Part shown: positions 8,997 through 16,682 of the stretch, piece after piece
Position numbering within the stretch: position 1 is the stretch's first letter
How the letters are laid out: the number at the start of each line of letters is the position of its first letter
Assembly (NCBI GenBank): GCA_964441755.1
Contig: CAYTVG010000015.1
Location: forward strand, 1-64,000
Source of the DNA: JAUMBM01 sp964441755
GTDB taxonomy: Bacteria; Bacteroidota; Bacteroidia; Chitinophagales; Saprospiraceae
Reading direction: 5' to 3'
DNA length: 64,000 nt
The notes under the pieces: model-generated
Seen by the model: only the letters and a program-made list of their open reading frames with translations
What the model was told of the DNA's origin: nothing
Database searches by the model: none
Made by a program: the position numbers and the translations under genes

Positions 8997-10808
8997 ATGA
9001 TCAGAATTATTACCACTTTCATTCTGAGCGTATTACTAGTGACAGCATACGCTCAGGTCACTTCCGTAGGCATCATCGGAACGGCCACTGCGAATGGCTG
9101 GGATAGTGATACGCCTATGCAGCAGGATGGCACCGATCCCAACAAATGGACGCTGACGGTGACCCTTGCCGATGGCGAAGCCAAATTTCGTGCCAACGGA
9201 ACCTGGGACGTCAACTGGGGCGATTCAGCTTTCCCGATTGGTACCGGTACGCAGGGCGGTCCTAACATTCCGATTACAGCCGGCACCTATGACATTACCT
9301 TTAATGCTGAGACAGGGGATTACTTCTTCGACCTGGATTCAGACATAGGTATCATCGGCAGTGCTACGCCTTTTGGCTGGGATCGCGAGGTATTTATGTT
9401 TCCGGATGCTGCTGACCCCGACAGCTATTCGCTGACGCTCAACCTGGTTCAGGGTGAGGCGAAGTTCCGCGCCAATGGCGGCTGGGATGTCAACTGGGGC
9501 GATAGTGCCTTCCCTGAGGGCGTAGGCACGCAGGGCGGCGCCAATATCCCCATCCCGCAGGCGGGCAAGTACCTTATAACTTTCAACAAGGCTACGGGCG
9601 CCTACAATTTTGTCGAGCAGGTAGATTTTACTTCTATCGCCGTCATTGGCAGTGCTACCGCCGGTGGCTGGGACAACGAAACGGGGCTTTTCCGCGACAG
9701 CGGCAACCCGAGTATCTGGCGCGGCAATGTGGCACTTACGGAAGGTGAACTGAAATTCCGTGCCAACAATGCCTGGTCAATCAACTGGGGTGGCAGCAGC
9801 TTCCCGGAGGGTACGGCAGTACTCAATGGTGACAACATCGTTGTGAATGCAGCCGGCGACTATCTGGTTAGCTTTAATACCAGCACCCTCGAGTACCGCT
9901 TCCTGCCAATCGGCAACTACACCACAGTCGGCATCATCGGCGATGCAACGCCGGGTGGCTGGGACAACGATACAGATATGACGCAGGATGCCAACGATCA
10001 GTCGGTCTGGACACTGCGCGTCACCCTGACCAACGGCGAAGCCAAGTTCCGCGCTGATGACGACTGGACCGTCAACTGGGGCGGTGGTACTTTCCCGGAA
10101 GGTATTGCTACTCAGGATGGTCCGAACATTCCTGTAGCTGCCGGTGAGTATCGCGTACGGTTTAACACCACTACCGGTGAGTACCGTTTCGAAGAAATCT
10201 TCGAATTCGATGCTGTGAGTATCGTCGGAAAATCTGGTCCTTTCAACGCCTGGCCGGATGCCGGTGACATGGGCGCTCGTGACGTGTTTATGGAAAAAGG
10301 GGCAGAAGATCCGCAGGAGTGGACGCTCACCAGCATCGAGTTGCGCAACTTTGCAGATGACACGGACGGGGGCATCAAGTTCCGTGCAGATACTGCCTGG
10401 ACGGTCAACTGGGGTGCTGAGGCTTTCCCGAATGGCCTGGGTACGCAAAATGGTCCCAACATCCAGCCGGTAGCGGGCACCTACGGGGTGGTTTTCAACT
10501 CTCTGACTGGTGAGTATGCCTTTGGTTCTCCTGTATCCAACGTAGAAGACCTGCTCCGTCCGTCAGACATTACGCTGTCGCCCAACCCCGCGCAGGAGCG
10601 CGTATGGGTGCAGATCAATACCGACCAGTTTGGTCAGCAGCTCAACATTGTAGTTTTCGACTTTACGGGTCGTCAGGTACTGCAGCAGCGTGTTGACAAC
10701 AGCGCGGGTATCAGCCTCGATGTCAGCAGACTGCAGCCGGGTACGTATGCGCTGAGTATCAGCGATGGCCGTTATCTGGTGGCTAAGCAGTTGGTGGTGG
10801 TTAAGTAA
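8997..10808 (+). CDS. Secreted SusE/SusF-like protein, five modules plus T9SS tail
   Basis: The 603-residue protein has a signal peptide (1-19) and five tandem SusE/F-like glycan-binding modules at about 21-112, 116-205, 211-302, 308-398 and 404-509. Each carries an IIGxATxxGWD opening, a GEAKFRAN strand and a NWGxxxFPEG loop. A type IX sorting domain follows (about 525-603: LSPNPAQERVWV to KQLVVVK). Classical SusE/F are lipoproteins; this one would be exported by T9SS instead. The ATG at 8997 is preferred over an upstream in-frame TTG because the signal peptide starts there. It is divergent from susCD and so probably belongs to the same starch or alpha-glucan locus. Confidence 0.88.
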   Translation: MIRIITTFILSVLLVTAYAQVTSVGIIGTATANGWDSDTPMQQDGTDPNKWTLTVTLADGEAKFRANGTWDVNWGDSAFPIGTGTQGGPNIPITAGTYDITFNAETGDYFFDLDSDIGIIGSATPFGWDREVFMFPDAADPDSYSLTLNLVQGEAKFRANGGWDVNWGDSAFPEGVGTQGGANIPIPQAGKYLITFNKATGAYNFVEQVDFTSIAVIGSATAGGWDNETGLFRDSGNPSIWRGNVALTEGELKFRANNAWSINWGGSSFPEGTAVLNGDNIVVNAAGDYLVSFNTSTLEYRFLPIGNYTTVGIIGDATPGGWDNDTDMTQDANDQSVWTLRVTLTNGEAKFRADDDWTVNWGGGTFPEGIATQDGPNIPVAAGEYRVRFNTTTGEYRFEEIFEFDAVSIVGKSGPFNAWPDAGDMGARDVFMEKGAEDPQEWTLTSIELRNFADDTDGGIKFRADTAWTVNWGAEAFPNGLGTQNGPNIQPVAGTYGVVFNSLTGEYAFGSPVSNVEDLLRPSDITLSPNPAQERVWVQINTDQFGQQLNIVVFDFTGRQVLQQRVDNSAGISLDVSRLQPGTYALSISDGRYLVAKQLVVVK

Positions 10809-10828
10809 AAGTGCTTAGGTTTGTTTGA

Positions 10829-10908
10829 AAAAAAACGCTCTTTGGCGGCGCAAGCTGCCAAAGAGCGTTTTTTGTTTTGGTTGGGCCGCTGCAGCGACCC
10901 AACCAAAA
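10829..10908 (+). terminator. Paired hairpins after SusE/F-like gene
   Basis: The first palindrome (about 10829-10871) has the core CTTTGGCGG / CTGCCAAAG and ends in a T run. The second (10875-10908) has arms TTTTGGTTGGG / CCCAACCAAAA around a CGCTGCAGCG core. This double structure separates the SusE/F-like gene from the next gene on the same strand. Confidence 0.75.
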
Positions 10909-11000
10909 CCTGGCAGCAGGCAGATCGTTAATACAAAAATAACACAGATAAAGGCTGTCGTTAACATAGGCGGGGCAACTTTACAGCCAAAAATCAGCCT

Positions 11001-12881
11001 ATGCAACAGCTGTCTATCTTTTGGTTGATGCTACTCACAGGGGTAGTCTACGGACAAGCAAAGCAGGATTTTGTGGTGAAGCCCTACCTGCAGTTTGCTA
11101 CCCGCCACGAAATTACCATCCTTTGGGAAACTAAGCTGCCCGCCAGCAGCCGTGTATATGTCGGTATGGCGCGCCAGGGTGCTGACTCGGTCGTCTTTGA
11201 CCGGGTGATTGATCGGTCAACACCCTCGTTAATGCACGAAGTGCTGGTTGACGGGCTGGCCGATAGTGCATTCTATTTCTGGAAGACGGTATCTTATACA
11301 GGGGCTGACAGTCTGGTGTCGGAGGTGTCGACCTTTGCCACGGCTGTCGACAGCAGTAGCGCGTTTATGTTCGCGCTGGTAGGAGATACCCAGCGAAACC
11401 CGCGTACGCCCTGGGCGTGGTCTGCTATTGCGGAACGGGTCTGGGCAGATCGGCCCAATTTTGTGGTGCATGTGGGCGATTTGGTGGACAAGGGGCTGCA
11501 AAAATCTGACTGGATCAATGATTTTTTTCCGGCAGGTCAGCGCTTGATGAGCAGAGTGCCGCTTTATCCGGTGCTGGGCAACCATGAACAGGATTCGCCG
11601 CTTTATTATCAGTATATGGCACTGCCACAGCCCGAATATTACTACACTTTCCTCTACGGCAATGCACAATTTTTTATGATCGACAGCAATCGGGAAGTAG
11701 ATGAAGACAGTGAGCAATATGCATGGCTGGAGTGGGCGCTGGCGCGGTCGACAGCCCGCTGGAAGTTTGTTCTGCACCACCATCCGCCCTATACTTCGGA
11801 CAGCAACGACTACGGGGATACGCGCTACGCTGCCTCTGAGCTGGGCAGTGTCACCCGCAACCTGGTACCGCTCTACGAGAAATATAAAGTAGATTTTTGT
11901 TTGTACGGTCACACCCACCTGTACGAACGCTCATGGCCGCTGCGCGACAACCGAATCGACCAGCAGCAAGGTGTCGTGTACATTAATTCGGGAGGAGCAG
12001 GGGGTGGCATCGAAGATTTTGCGCCCACCCGCAGCTGGTTTACGGCGGAGCTCGAGGCCATACATCACTATTGTACGTTCAATATTTTTGAGAACACCCT
12101 GCAGTTTAAAGCCATCGATCATGAAGGGCGGCTGCTGGATGTCTTTCAGTTGCAGAAGCCGGAAGGCGGAGCTGTGGCGGTGGTACAGCCACCAGCCGTA
12201 CATATCCACGCTGCCGAGCGCCTCTTTAGCGAGCAAACCCGTGTAGCGCTGGAGGCAGCTTTTGATGAGCTGGCCATCCACTACACAACGGATGGCTCAG
12301 AGCCGGGTCTTCATAGCCCCCGCTATACCGATACCCTCACCATCGATACTTCCTGCCTGCTGCGCGCCCGCGCCTTCACCGGCGACGGCCATGCCAGCCG
12401 TGTGACCTCGGTGAAGCTGCGCCGGCAGCAGCCCGTGGCTGCCATAACGCTTGATAAGCCTGCGGCTGGCCTGCAGGCCAGGTATTACGAAGGCGACTGG
12501 ATACATATACCCGATTTTGAAGGGCTGCAACCGGTCAAAACGCAACTGTTGAATACCGTGAGTCTGTCATCAGTACAGAAAAGGGAAGATTACTACGGAC
12601 TGCTGCTCGAAGGTTATGTGAAGCTGTCGCAGACAGGGCTGCAGACCTTCTACCTCAACTCCGACGATGGTTCCCGCCTCTACATCAACGGTGAGTTGAT
12701 CATCGATCACGATGGCTGCCACAGTGCCATGAGCCGCAGTGGCCAGGCCATGCTGCAGGCAGGCTGGCACCGTATCCGTATTGAATATTTTGAGCGCACA
12801 GGATCTAGTCATTTGGAAGCCGGGCTGGTGGAACCCGGCTTGGGGCAGCGGCCTTTTCACCCTGAACAGCTGGGGCATTGA
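11001..12881 (+). CDS. Purple-acid-phosphatase-like metallophosphoesterase with PA14 domain
   Basis: The 626-residue secreted enzyme has a signal peptide (1-18), a purple-acid-phosphatase fibronectin-III-like domain (about 22-115) and a metallophosphoesterase core. The five core motifs are GDT 128-130, GDLVDKG 159-165, GNHE 193-196, HHHPPY 259-264 and YGHTHLYER 302-310. It continues with a chitobiase-C-like domain (about 400-475, HYTTDGSEP) and a PA14 domain (about 490-610, LNSDDGSRLYINGELI). All metal-ligand motifs are intact. The accessory domains suggest carbohydrate or surface binding. It may release phosphate from phosphomonoesters outside the cytoplasm. A long hairpin starts one base after its stop codon. 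Confidence 0.88.
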   Translation: MQQLSIFWLMLLTGVVYGQAKQDFVVKPYLQFATRHEITILWETKLPASSRVYVGMARQGADSVVFDRVIDRSTPSLMHEVLVDGLADSAFYFWKTVSYTGADSLVSEVSTFATAVDSSSAFMFALVGDTQRNPRTPWAWSAIAERVWADRPNFVVHVGDLVDKGLQKSDWINDFFPAGQRLMSRVPLYPVLGNHEQDSPLYYQYMALPQPEYYYTFLYGNAQFFMIDSNREVDEDSEQYAWLEWALARSTARWKFVLHHHPPYTSDSNDYGDTRYAASELGSVTRNLVPLYEKYKVDFCLYGHTHLYERSWPLRDNRIDQQQGVVYINSGGAGGGIEDFAPTRSWFTAELEAIHHYCTFNIFENTLQFKAIDHEGRLLDVFQLQKPEGGAVAVVQPPAVHIHAAERLFSEQTRVALEAAFDELAIHYTTDGSEPGLHSPRYTDTLTIDTSCLLRARAFTGDGHASRVTSVKLRRQQPVAAITLDKPAAGLQARYYEGDWIHIPDFEGLQPVKTQLLNTVSLSSVQKREDYYGLLLEGYVKLSQTGLQTFYLNSDDGSRLYINGELIIDHDGCHSAMSRSGQAMLQAGWHRIRIEYFERTGSSHLEAGLVEPGLGQRPFHPEQLGH

Positions 12882-12882
12882 T

Positions 12883-13087
12883 AAGTGCTTTTTTGATTTT
12901 TCTTCGAAAAATCAAAAAAGCACTTCAGTATATTTTTGGGCGGCTACTGCCGCCCAAAAATATTGGTAATAACTTGTTGATTTTTCGAAGAAAAATCAAG
13001 CATGCACTTCAAAACATTTTTGGGCGGCCACTGCCGCCCAAAAATGTTTATAATAACCTGGCTTGATTTTTCGAAGAAAAATCAAGC
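12883..13087. repeat. Array of five palindromes between convergent genes
   Basis: Five hairpins are packed into 205 bp. Type A occurs at 12883-12925 (20-bp perfect arms, TTC loop), 12977-12999 and 13061-13087 (GAA loop), all with the TTGATTTTTC core. Type B occurs at 12930-12963 and 13012-13049, both with the core TTTTTGGGCGGC / GCCGCCCAAAAA and a 4-nt loop (TACT or CACT). The types alternate A-B-A-B-A. The last copy contains the stop codon of the DUF5690 gene. The array works at least as a bidirectional terminator. Confidence 0.85.
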
Positions 13088-14350
13088 TACGCGCAACGAC
13101 AGCTGATAGCTTCGCTGAAAAGCGAACGCAGCCAGCGCAATAGTAGCAACACCAACAAACGACGCCCAATAGCTAAAATCGATGAAAAAAGGCAGCCAGT
13201 CGGGCTGCCAGGGGCTGAAACTTTTGTACAGCAGCACCAGAATGCTCCCCAGATAACCAAAAGCATCGACGATGTAGATGAAAAAACCGGCCGTGGCATT
13301 GAACCTGAAAGCTGCCACCATACGGTCGAAGAAGATGGCATTCATAGGGACATAGGCCGTATACAGCCCTGCACCCATCAGCAACATCCATACAAAGCCA
13401 TTGATGAGGCCCAACTGTAAGGCGAAGGTGGCCGCTGACAGTAACAGACAGCCCAGGCCAATCGCTAGGTGGTAGTACATGAGCGCTTTGAAATGATGCT
13501 GGGTTTTGCGCACCAGCAGCAGTACAGCCAATACCAGCAGCATGACAGGGATCTCTGTCAGGGTAAATAAGGAGGCTGAGGGGGCATACGCCAGCCCTTC
13601 CCACAGCTCTGCTGCAAAATTGTCGCGAAAATCGCGGAAGGCAGTGATGGTGGCATAGCAGAGGGTTGAAAACAGCAGCGCCGGCCATACAGGAAACAAA
13701 TGCGCCCGCCGGCTGGCCGCATCCATCGACTGCCGCTGGCTGCGGCTGGCCATGTCCTCGGCAGAGGGTGGGGGCAGTTTTTCCAACAGGAAGGTCGACA
13801 GCAGTAGGGGTGGCAGGAAAAGCAGCCCTGTCACCGCCGGCATCCAATAATCGCTGACGCCATGGGTTATCATCAGCCATTGACCGACAGACTTGACGGC
13901 ACCCGAGGAGACGATAAAACTGGCGCACAGGGCGGCCGACAGCAGCTCTGTAGTCTGCCGTCCTTCCAGATAACTGAAGATGATCCCCCACAGCATACCG
14001 AGCACCAAGCCGTTGCAGAATAGCAGCAGCAGACTCAGGGGGTGGTCTTTCAGCAGCCCAAAACCCACCAACATCAACCAGGCCGTGGCGACCAGCAGCA
14101 GCAGGCTGCGCCCGCGCTGGCCGGCCTGCAACGAGGATACCAGCGATATGCCGGCAAACTTGGAGAGGGCATAGCCCAGCACTTGCGCCAGCACTAAGGC
14201 TACTTTGAAGCTTACGGCACCCAAAGTTGCAGCCTGGTCGTAGGTCGCCACAGCAAAAGGCTTGCGGAAGGCATATACACTGAAGTAAGCAGCAAAGGAG
14301 GCCAGCATGGCCACAGCCACAAAATATCGACGGTAGTTGTCAGTAGCCAT
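13082..14350 (-). CDS. DUF5690-family MFS-like membrane protein
   Basis: This 422-residue protein has about 12 hydrophobic segments and the layout of a major-facilitator-like transporter. I assign it to DUF5690 from overall pattern (start YFSVYAFRKPFAVATYD; FYAYVP-like segment AYVPMNAIFFDRM). It is translationally linked to the PhnX-like gene: that gene's TGA is followed by three bases and then this ATG. That linkage suggests an inner membrane permease for an aminophosphonate or its product. Substrate and direction of transport are inference. The gene ends inside the last palindrome of the neighbouring array. Confidence 0.75.
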   Translation of the reverse strand: MATDNYRRYFVAVAMLASFAAYFSVYAFRKPFAVATYDQAATLGAVSFKVALVLAQVLGYALSKFAGISLVSSLQAGQRGRSLLLLVATAWLMLVGFGLLKDHPLSLLLLFCNGLVLGMLWGIIFSYLEGRQTTELLSAALCASFIVSSGAVKSVGQWLMITHGVSDYWMPAVTGLLFLPPLLLSTFLLEKLPPPSAEDMASRSQRQSMDAASRRAHLFPVWPALLFSTLCYATITAFRDFRDNFAAELWEGLAYAPSASLFTLTEIPVMLLVLAVLLLVRKTQHHFKALMYYHLAIGLGCLLLSAATFALQLGLINGFVWMLLMGAGLYTAYVPMNAIFFDRMVAAFRFNATAGFFIYIVDAFGYLGSILVLLYKSFSPWQPDWLPFFIDFSYWASFVGVATIALAAFAFQRSYQLSLRVA

Positions 14351-14353
14351 GGA

Positions 14354-15106
14354 TCAGGAGGCTTGGGAAGAAAAATGCTGCATAAGGAAGGCTGGTAAAG
14401 CGGCAACACTGGGCAGGAGGATGTCGTGCGGGTAGGCTTCGAGGGCCTCGCGGCTGTGTGTGCCTTCACAGACACCGATCGAAATACCAACGCCGGCCGC
14501 CGCCGCCGAAGCCAGATCGCTGGGGGTGTCGCCCAGGTTGATGACGCCGGCTGCATCGCTGATGCCCAGCATTGCCATGGCTTTCAGGATCATATCGGGA
14601 TGCGGACGCCCCATGCCGGTCTCATCGGGTGTGAGCGACAGGTCGATCAGGGCGCCGGGACCGGCAGCCAGGTAGTCAGCGTCGAGATCGGTATCCCAGC
14701 CGAGACGGTGCAGTATGATGTTGGTGACCTTGCGATAAAAGCCTGTAGTGAGAGCCACCTTGATCCCCTGGCTGCGCAGCCAGCGGAAGCAGCCGGCAGC
14801 GCCCGCTACCTCGGTCACTTCAGCGGTCAGGTAGTGCTGCTCCAGGATGGCGGTAAACTGCTCGTAGGTGTGGTCAACCTTGTCGGCCAGATCCGGATGA
14901 TCAATCCCGATAGCCTCTTCCCACAATGTTTTGATGACCAGTCGCTTGGGTAATCCTTGCATGGCCAGGACCCGCTCAGAGGTCACCGCAAGGCCACTGG
15001 CCTGTGCTGCTTCCAGAAAGCATTTTTCTACTTCGTGCAGATCCCGCACAGTGGTGCCGGCCATGTCGAAAACGACCAGTGCGATTTTTTGATTCAATGA
15101 AGCCAT
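14354..15106 (-). CDS. PhnX-like phosphonatase (TIGR03351-type HAD hydrolase)
   Basis: This HAD-superfamily enzyme of 250 residues is close to phosphonoacetaldehyde hydrolase. Diagnostic features are DMAGTT (nucleophile Asp14; DxAGT replaces the usual DxDxT), Lys54 in a GLPKR cap motif where PhnX has its Schiff-base lysine, TTGF at 120-123, an arginine (Arg167, GRPHPDM) in place of the usual HAD lysine, and GDTPSDL at 193-199. The family is expected to cleave the C-P bond of phosphonoacetaldehyde or a hydroxylated relative, giving an aldehyde and phosphate. The ATG at 15106 is preferred over the upstream frame extension because a -7 box lies at 15131-15138. It is cotranscribed with the DUF5690 gene and divergent from the FAD oxidoreductase. 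Confidence 0.88.
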   Translation of the reverse strand: MASLNQKIALVVFDMAGTTVRDLHEVEKCFLEAAQASGLAVTSERVLAMQGLPKRLVIKTLWEEAIGIDHPDLADKVDHTYEQFTAILEQHYLTAEVTEVAGAAGCFRWLRSQGIKVALTTGFYRKVTNIILHRLGWDTDLDADYLAAGPGALIDLSLTPDETGMGRPHPDMILKAMAMLGISDAAGVINLGDTPSDLASAAAAGVGISIGVCEGTHSREALEAYPHDILLPSVAALPAFLMQHFSSQAS

Positions 15107-15130
15107 GTTTTTGTGCTTTGGTAATAGCGG

Positions 15131-15138
15131 CAAATATA
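15131..15138 (-). promoter_or_regulatory. -7 box for PhnX-like/DUF5690 operon
   Basis: TATATTTG on the minus strand is an exact TAnnTTTG match 25 bp upstream of the chosen ATG. It excludes the longer start at 15169. Confidence 0.55.
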
Positions 15139-15235
15139 GAAGGCTGTCGCTGGCAGCCACAGCGGGCAAGCGGGCCGGGAAGCAGAATTAAATGAAACTT
15201 AATGATGGCTTAATATCGCGCCGCTCGTTTGGCCA

Positions 15236-15243
15236 TACTTTTG
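15236..15243 (+). promoter_or_regulatory. -7 box for FAD oxidoreductase gene
   Basis: TACTTTTG matches TAnnTTTG and lies 20 bp upstream of the ATG at 15264. It forms a divergent promoter pair with 15131-15138. Confidence 0.5.
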
Positions 15244-15263
15244 GGGCAAATACTTTTTGATTG

Positions 15264-16400
15264 ATGGAAAAAGCAATGAATCATTGTGAGGTAGCGATTG
15301 TCGGTGGGGGCATCCTCGGCATCGCCCACGCGCTGGAAGCGGCTCGCCTGGGCCGACAGGTGGTGCTTTTTGAAAGAGATGGCGCCGCCTGGGGTGCTTC
15401 GGTGCGCAATTTTGGTATGATATGGCCTATCGGGCAGCCGGCAGAGCAGCTGGCTACCGCCTTGCTGTCGCGCGAGCGCTGGCTGTCGCTAAGCGAAAAA
15501 GCAGGCTTTTGGGCGGCACCCGCTGGCTCGCTTCACCTGGCACACCGGCCCGATGAGCAGGCTGTACTGGAGGAATTTATGGCATTACAGGGCACTCATG
15601 GCTACCGCGTGCGGGCAGTGACCGCCGAGGAGGCTTGCCAACTTAGCCCGGCAGTCAGGCGGGAAGGGCTGCAAATGGCTATGTACAGCGAGACAGAGGT
15701 AAATGTAGATCCGCGGCAGGCATTGCAGCAACTGCATCGATATCTGCAGCAACAGGCGCATGTTGAGGTACGCTATCGTCAGGCAGTCAGCAAGGTAGAT
15801 TTTCCCTACCTGCAGGCAGGCAGCGAGCAATGGAAAGCTGAGCAGATAATTATCTGTAGCGGTACTGATTTTGAGACGCTCTTCCCGGCTCATTATCAGC
15901 AGATGGAGATGACCAAATGCAAGTTACAGATGATGCGCACCCGCCCTCAGCCGGCAGGCTTTGATCTGGGTCCCAACCTGGCAGCCGGCCTTACCCTGCA
16001 GCACTACGGAGCCTTTGCAGGCTGTCCTTCACTGCCGGCGCTCAAGCAGCGTATTGCTGCCGAGCAGCCACTGTACAATGCATACGGCATTCATGTGCTG
16101 CTGTCGGCAACAGCTGCCGGTGAGTTGACCATCGGTGACAGCCATGAGTACGGACAAGATCTCGAGCCTTTTGTCCGAACAGAGATCAACAACCTTATTC
16201 TCCGGGAGCTGAATAGATTTGCCCACTTCCCGGATGCGCAGATCGCCGAATATTGGGCGGGCTATTACGCCAAGAGTACGCGGGGCGAGAGTATCATCCG
16301 GCTCAGCCCGCAGCCGGGGGTATGGATTGTCAATGGCATCGGTGGCGCAGGGATGACACTTTCCTTTGGTATGGCAGCGGAAACCTTTGCACAGATGTGA
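15264..16400 (+). CDS. TIGR03364-type FAD-dependent oxidoreductase (aminophosphonate oxidase candidate)
   Basis: This 378-residue DadA-like flavoprotein has an N-terminal Rossmann motif (IVGGGILGIAHALEAARLG, then VLFERD). It also has the NFGMIWPIGQP active-site stretch and a C-terminal VNGIGGAGMTLSFGMA FAD-binding segment. The TIGR03364 family is known for sitting next to PhnX-like hydrolases, and its expected role is oxidative deamination of an aminophosphonate related to 2-aminoethylphosphonate. Here it is divergent from exactly such a hydrolase. The product would be phosphonoacetaldehyde or its hydroxy form. ATGs at 15264 and 15276 are both possible. It could still act on another amine. 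Confidence 0.85.
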   Translation: MEKAMNHCEVAIVGGGILGIAHALEAARLGRQVVLFERDGAAWGASVRNFGMIWPIGQPAEQLATALLSRERWLSLSEKAGFWAAPAGSLHLAHRPDEQAVLEEFMALQGTHGYRVRAVTAEEACQLSPAVRREGLQMAMYSETEVNVDPRQALQQLHRYLQQQAHVEVRYRQAVSKVDFPYLQAGSEQWKAEQIIICSGTDFETLFPAHYQQMEMTKCKLQMMRTRPQPAGFDLGPNLAAGLTLQHYGAFAGCPSLPALKQRIAAEQPLYNAYGIHVLLSATAAGELTIGDSHEYGQDLEPFVRTEINNLILRELNRFAHFPDAQIAEYWAGYYAKSTRGESIIRLSPQPGVWIVNGIGGAGMTLSFGMAAETFAQM

Positions 16401-16622
16401 TGAACCCAAACTCGTCAGGTACTGCTTGCCGGATGACGGAACCGTTTATGGTAGTTTTTTGTCTGTTGCCGCCAATAAATTTCCCTCCGGAACGCGCGAA
16501 AAAATTCTCGTTTTGCCGCAGGCAAACATGCTCTGAAAGGTTCTTTACAATAACTTAAAAGAATGTTAAACCGCAAAAGGGGGTAATTGCGGTGAATTCT
16601 TCAATACTTTGCCTCGGAAAAA

Positions 16623-16652
16623 GGCTGAAGCCGGCAAACGCCGACTCCAGCC
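16623..16652 (+). other. Leader hairpin before second susC
   Basis: An imperfect stem (GGCTG / CAGCC outer, CGGC / GCCG inner) lies 31 bp before the susC start, downstream of a weak -7-like ATACTTTG at 16604-16611. No T run follows, so it is more likely a leader structure than a terminator. Confidence 0.35.
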
Positions 16653-16682
16653 CTCAGGTATTAATTAAATTCAATCAAAATT

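Noticed and set aside
12878..13066. 62-codon frame across the palindrome array
   Set aside because: Its translation is only the palindromes read through, with repeated IFGRxLPPKN.
15107..15169. Longer N-terminus for the PhnX-like protein
   Set aside because: An exact -7 box lies inside this stretch, and the HAD motif normally begins within 15 residues of the start.
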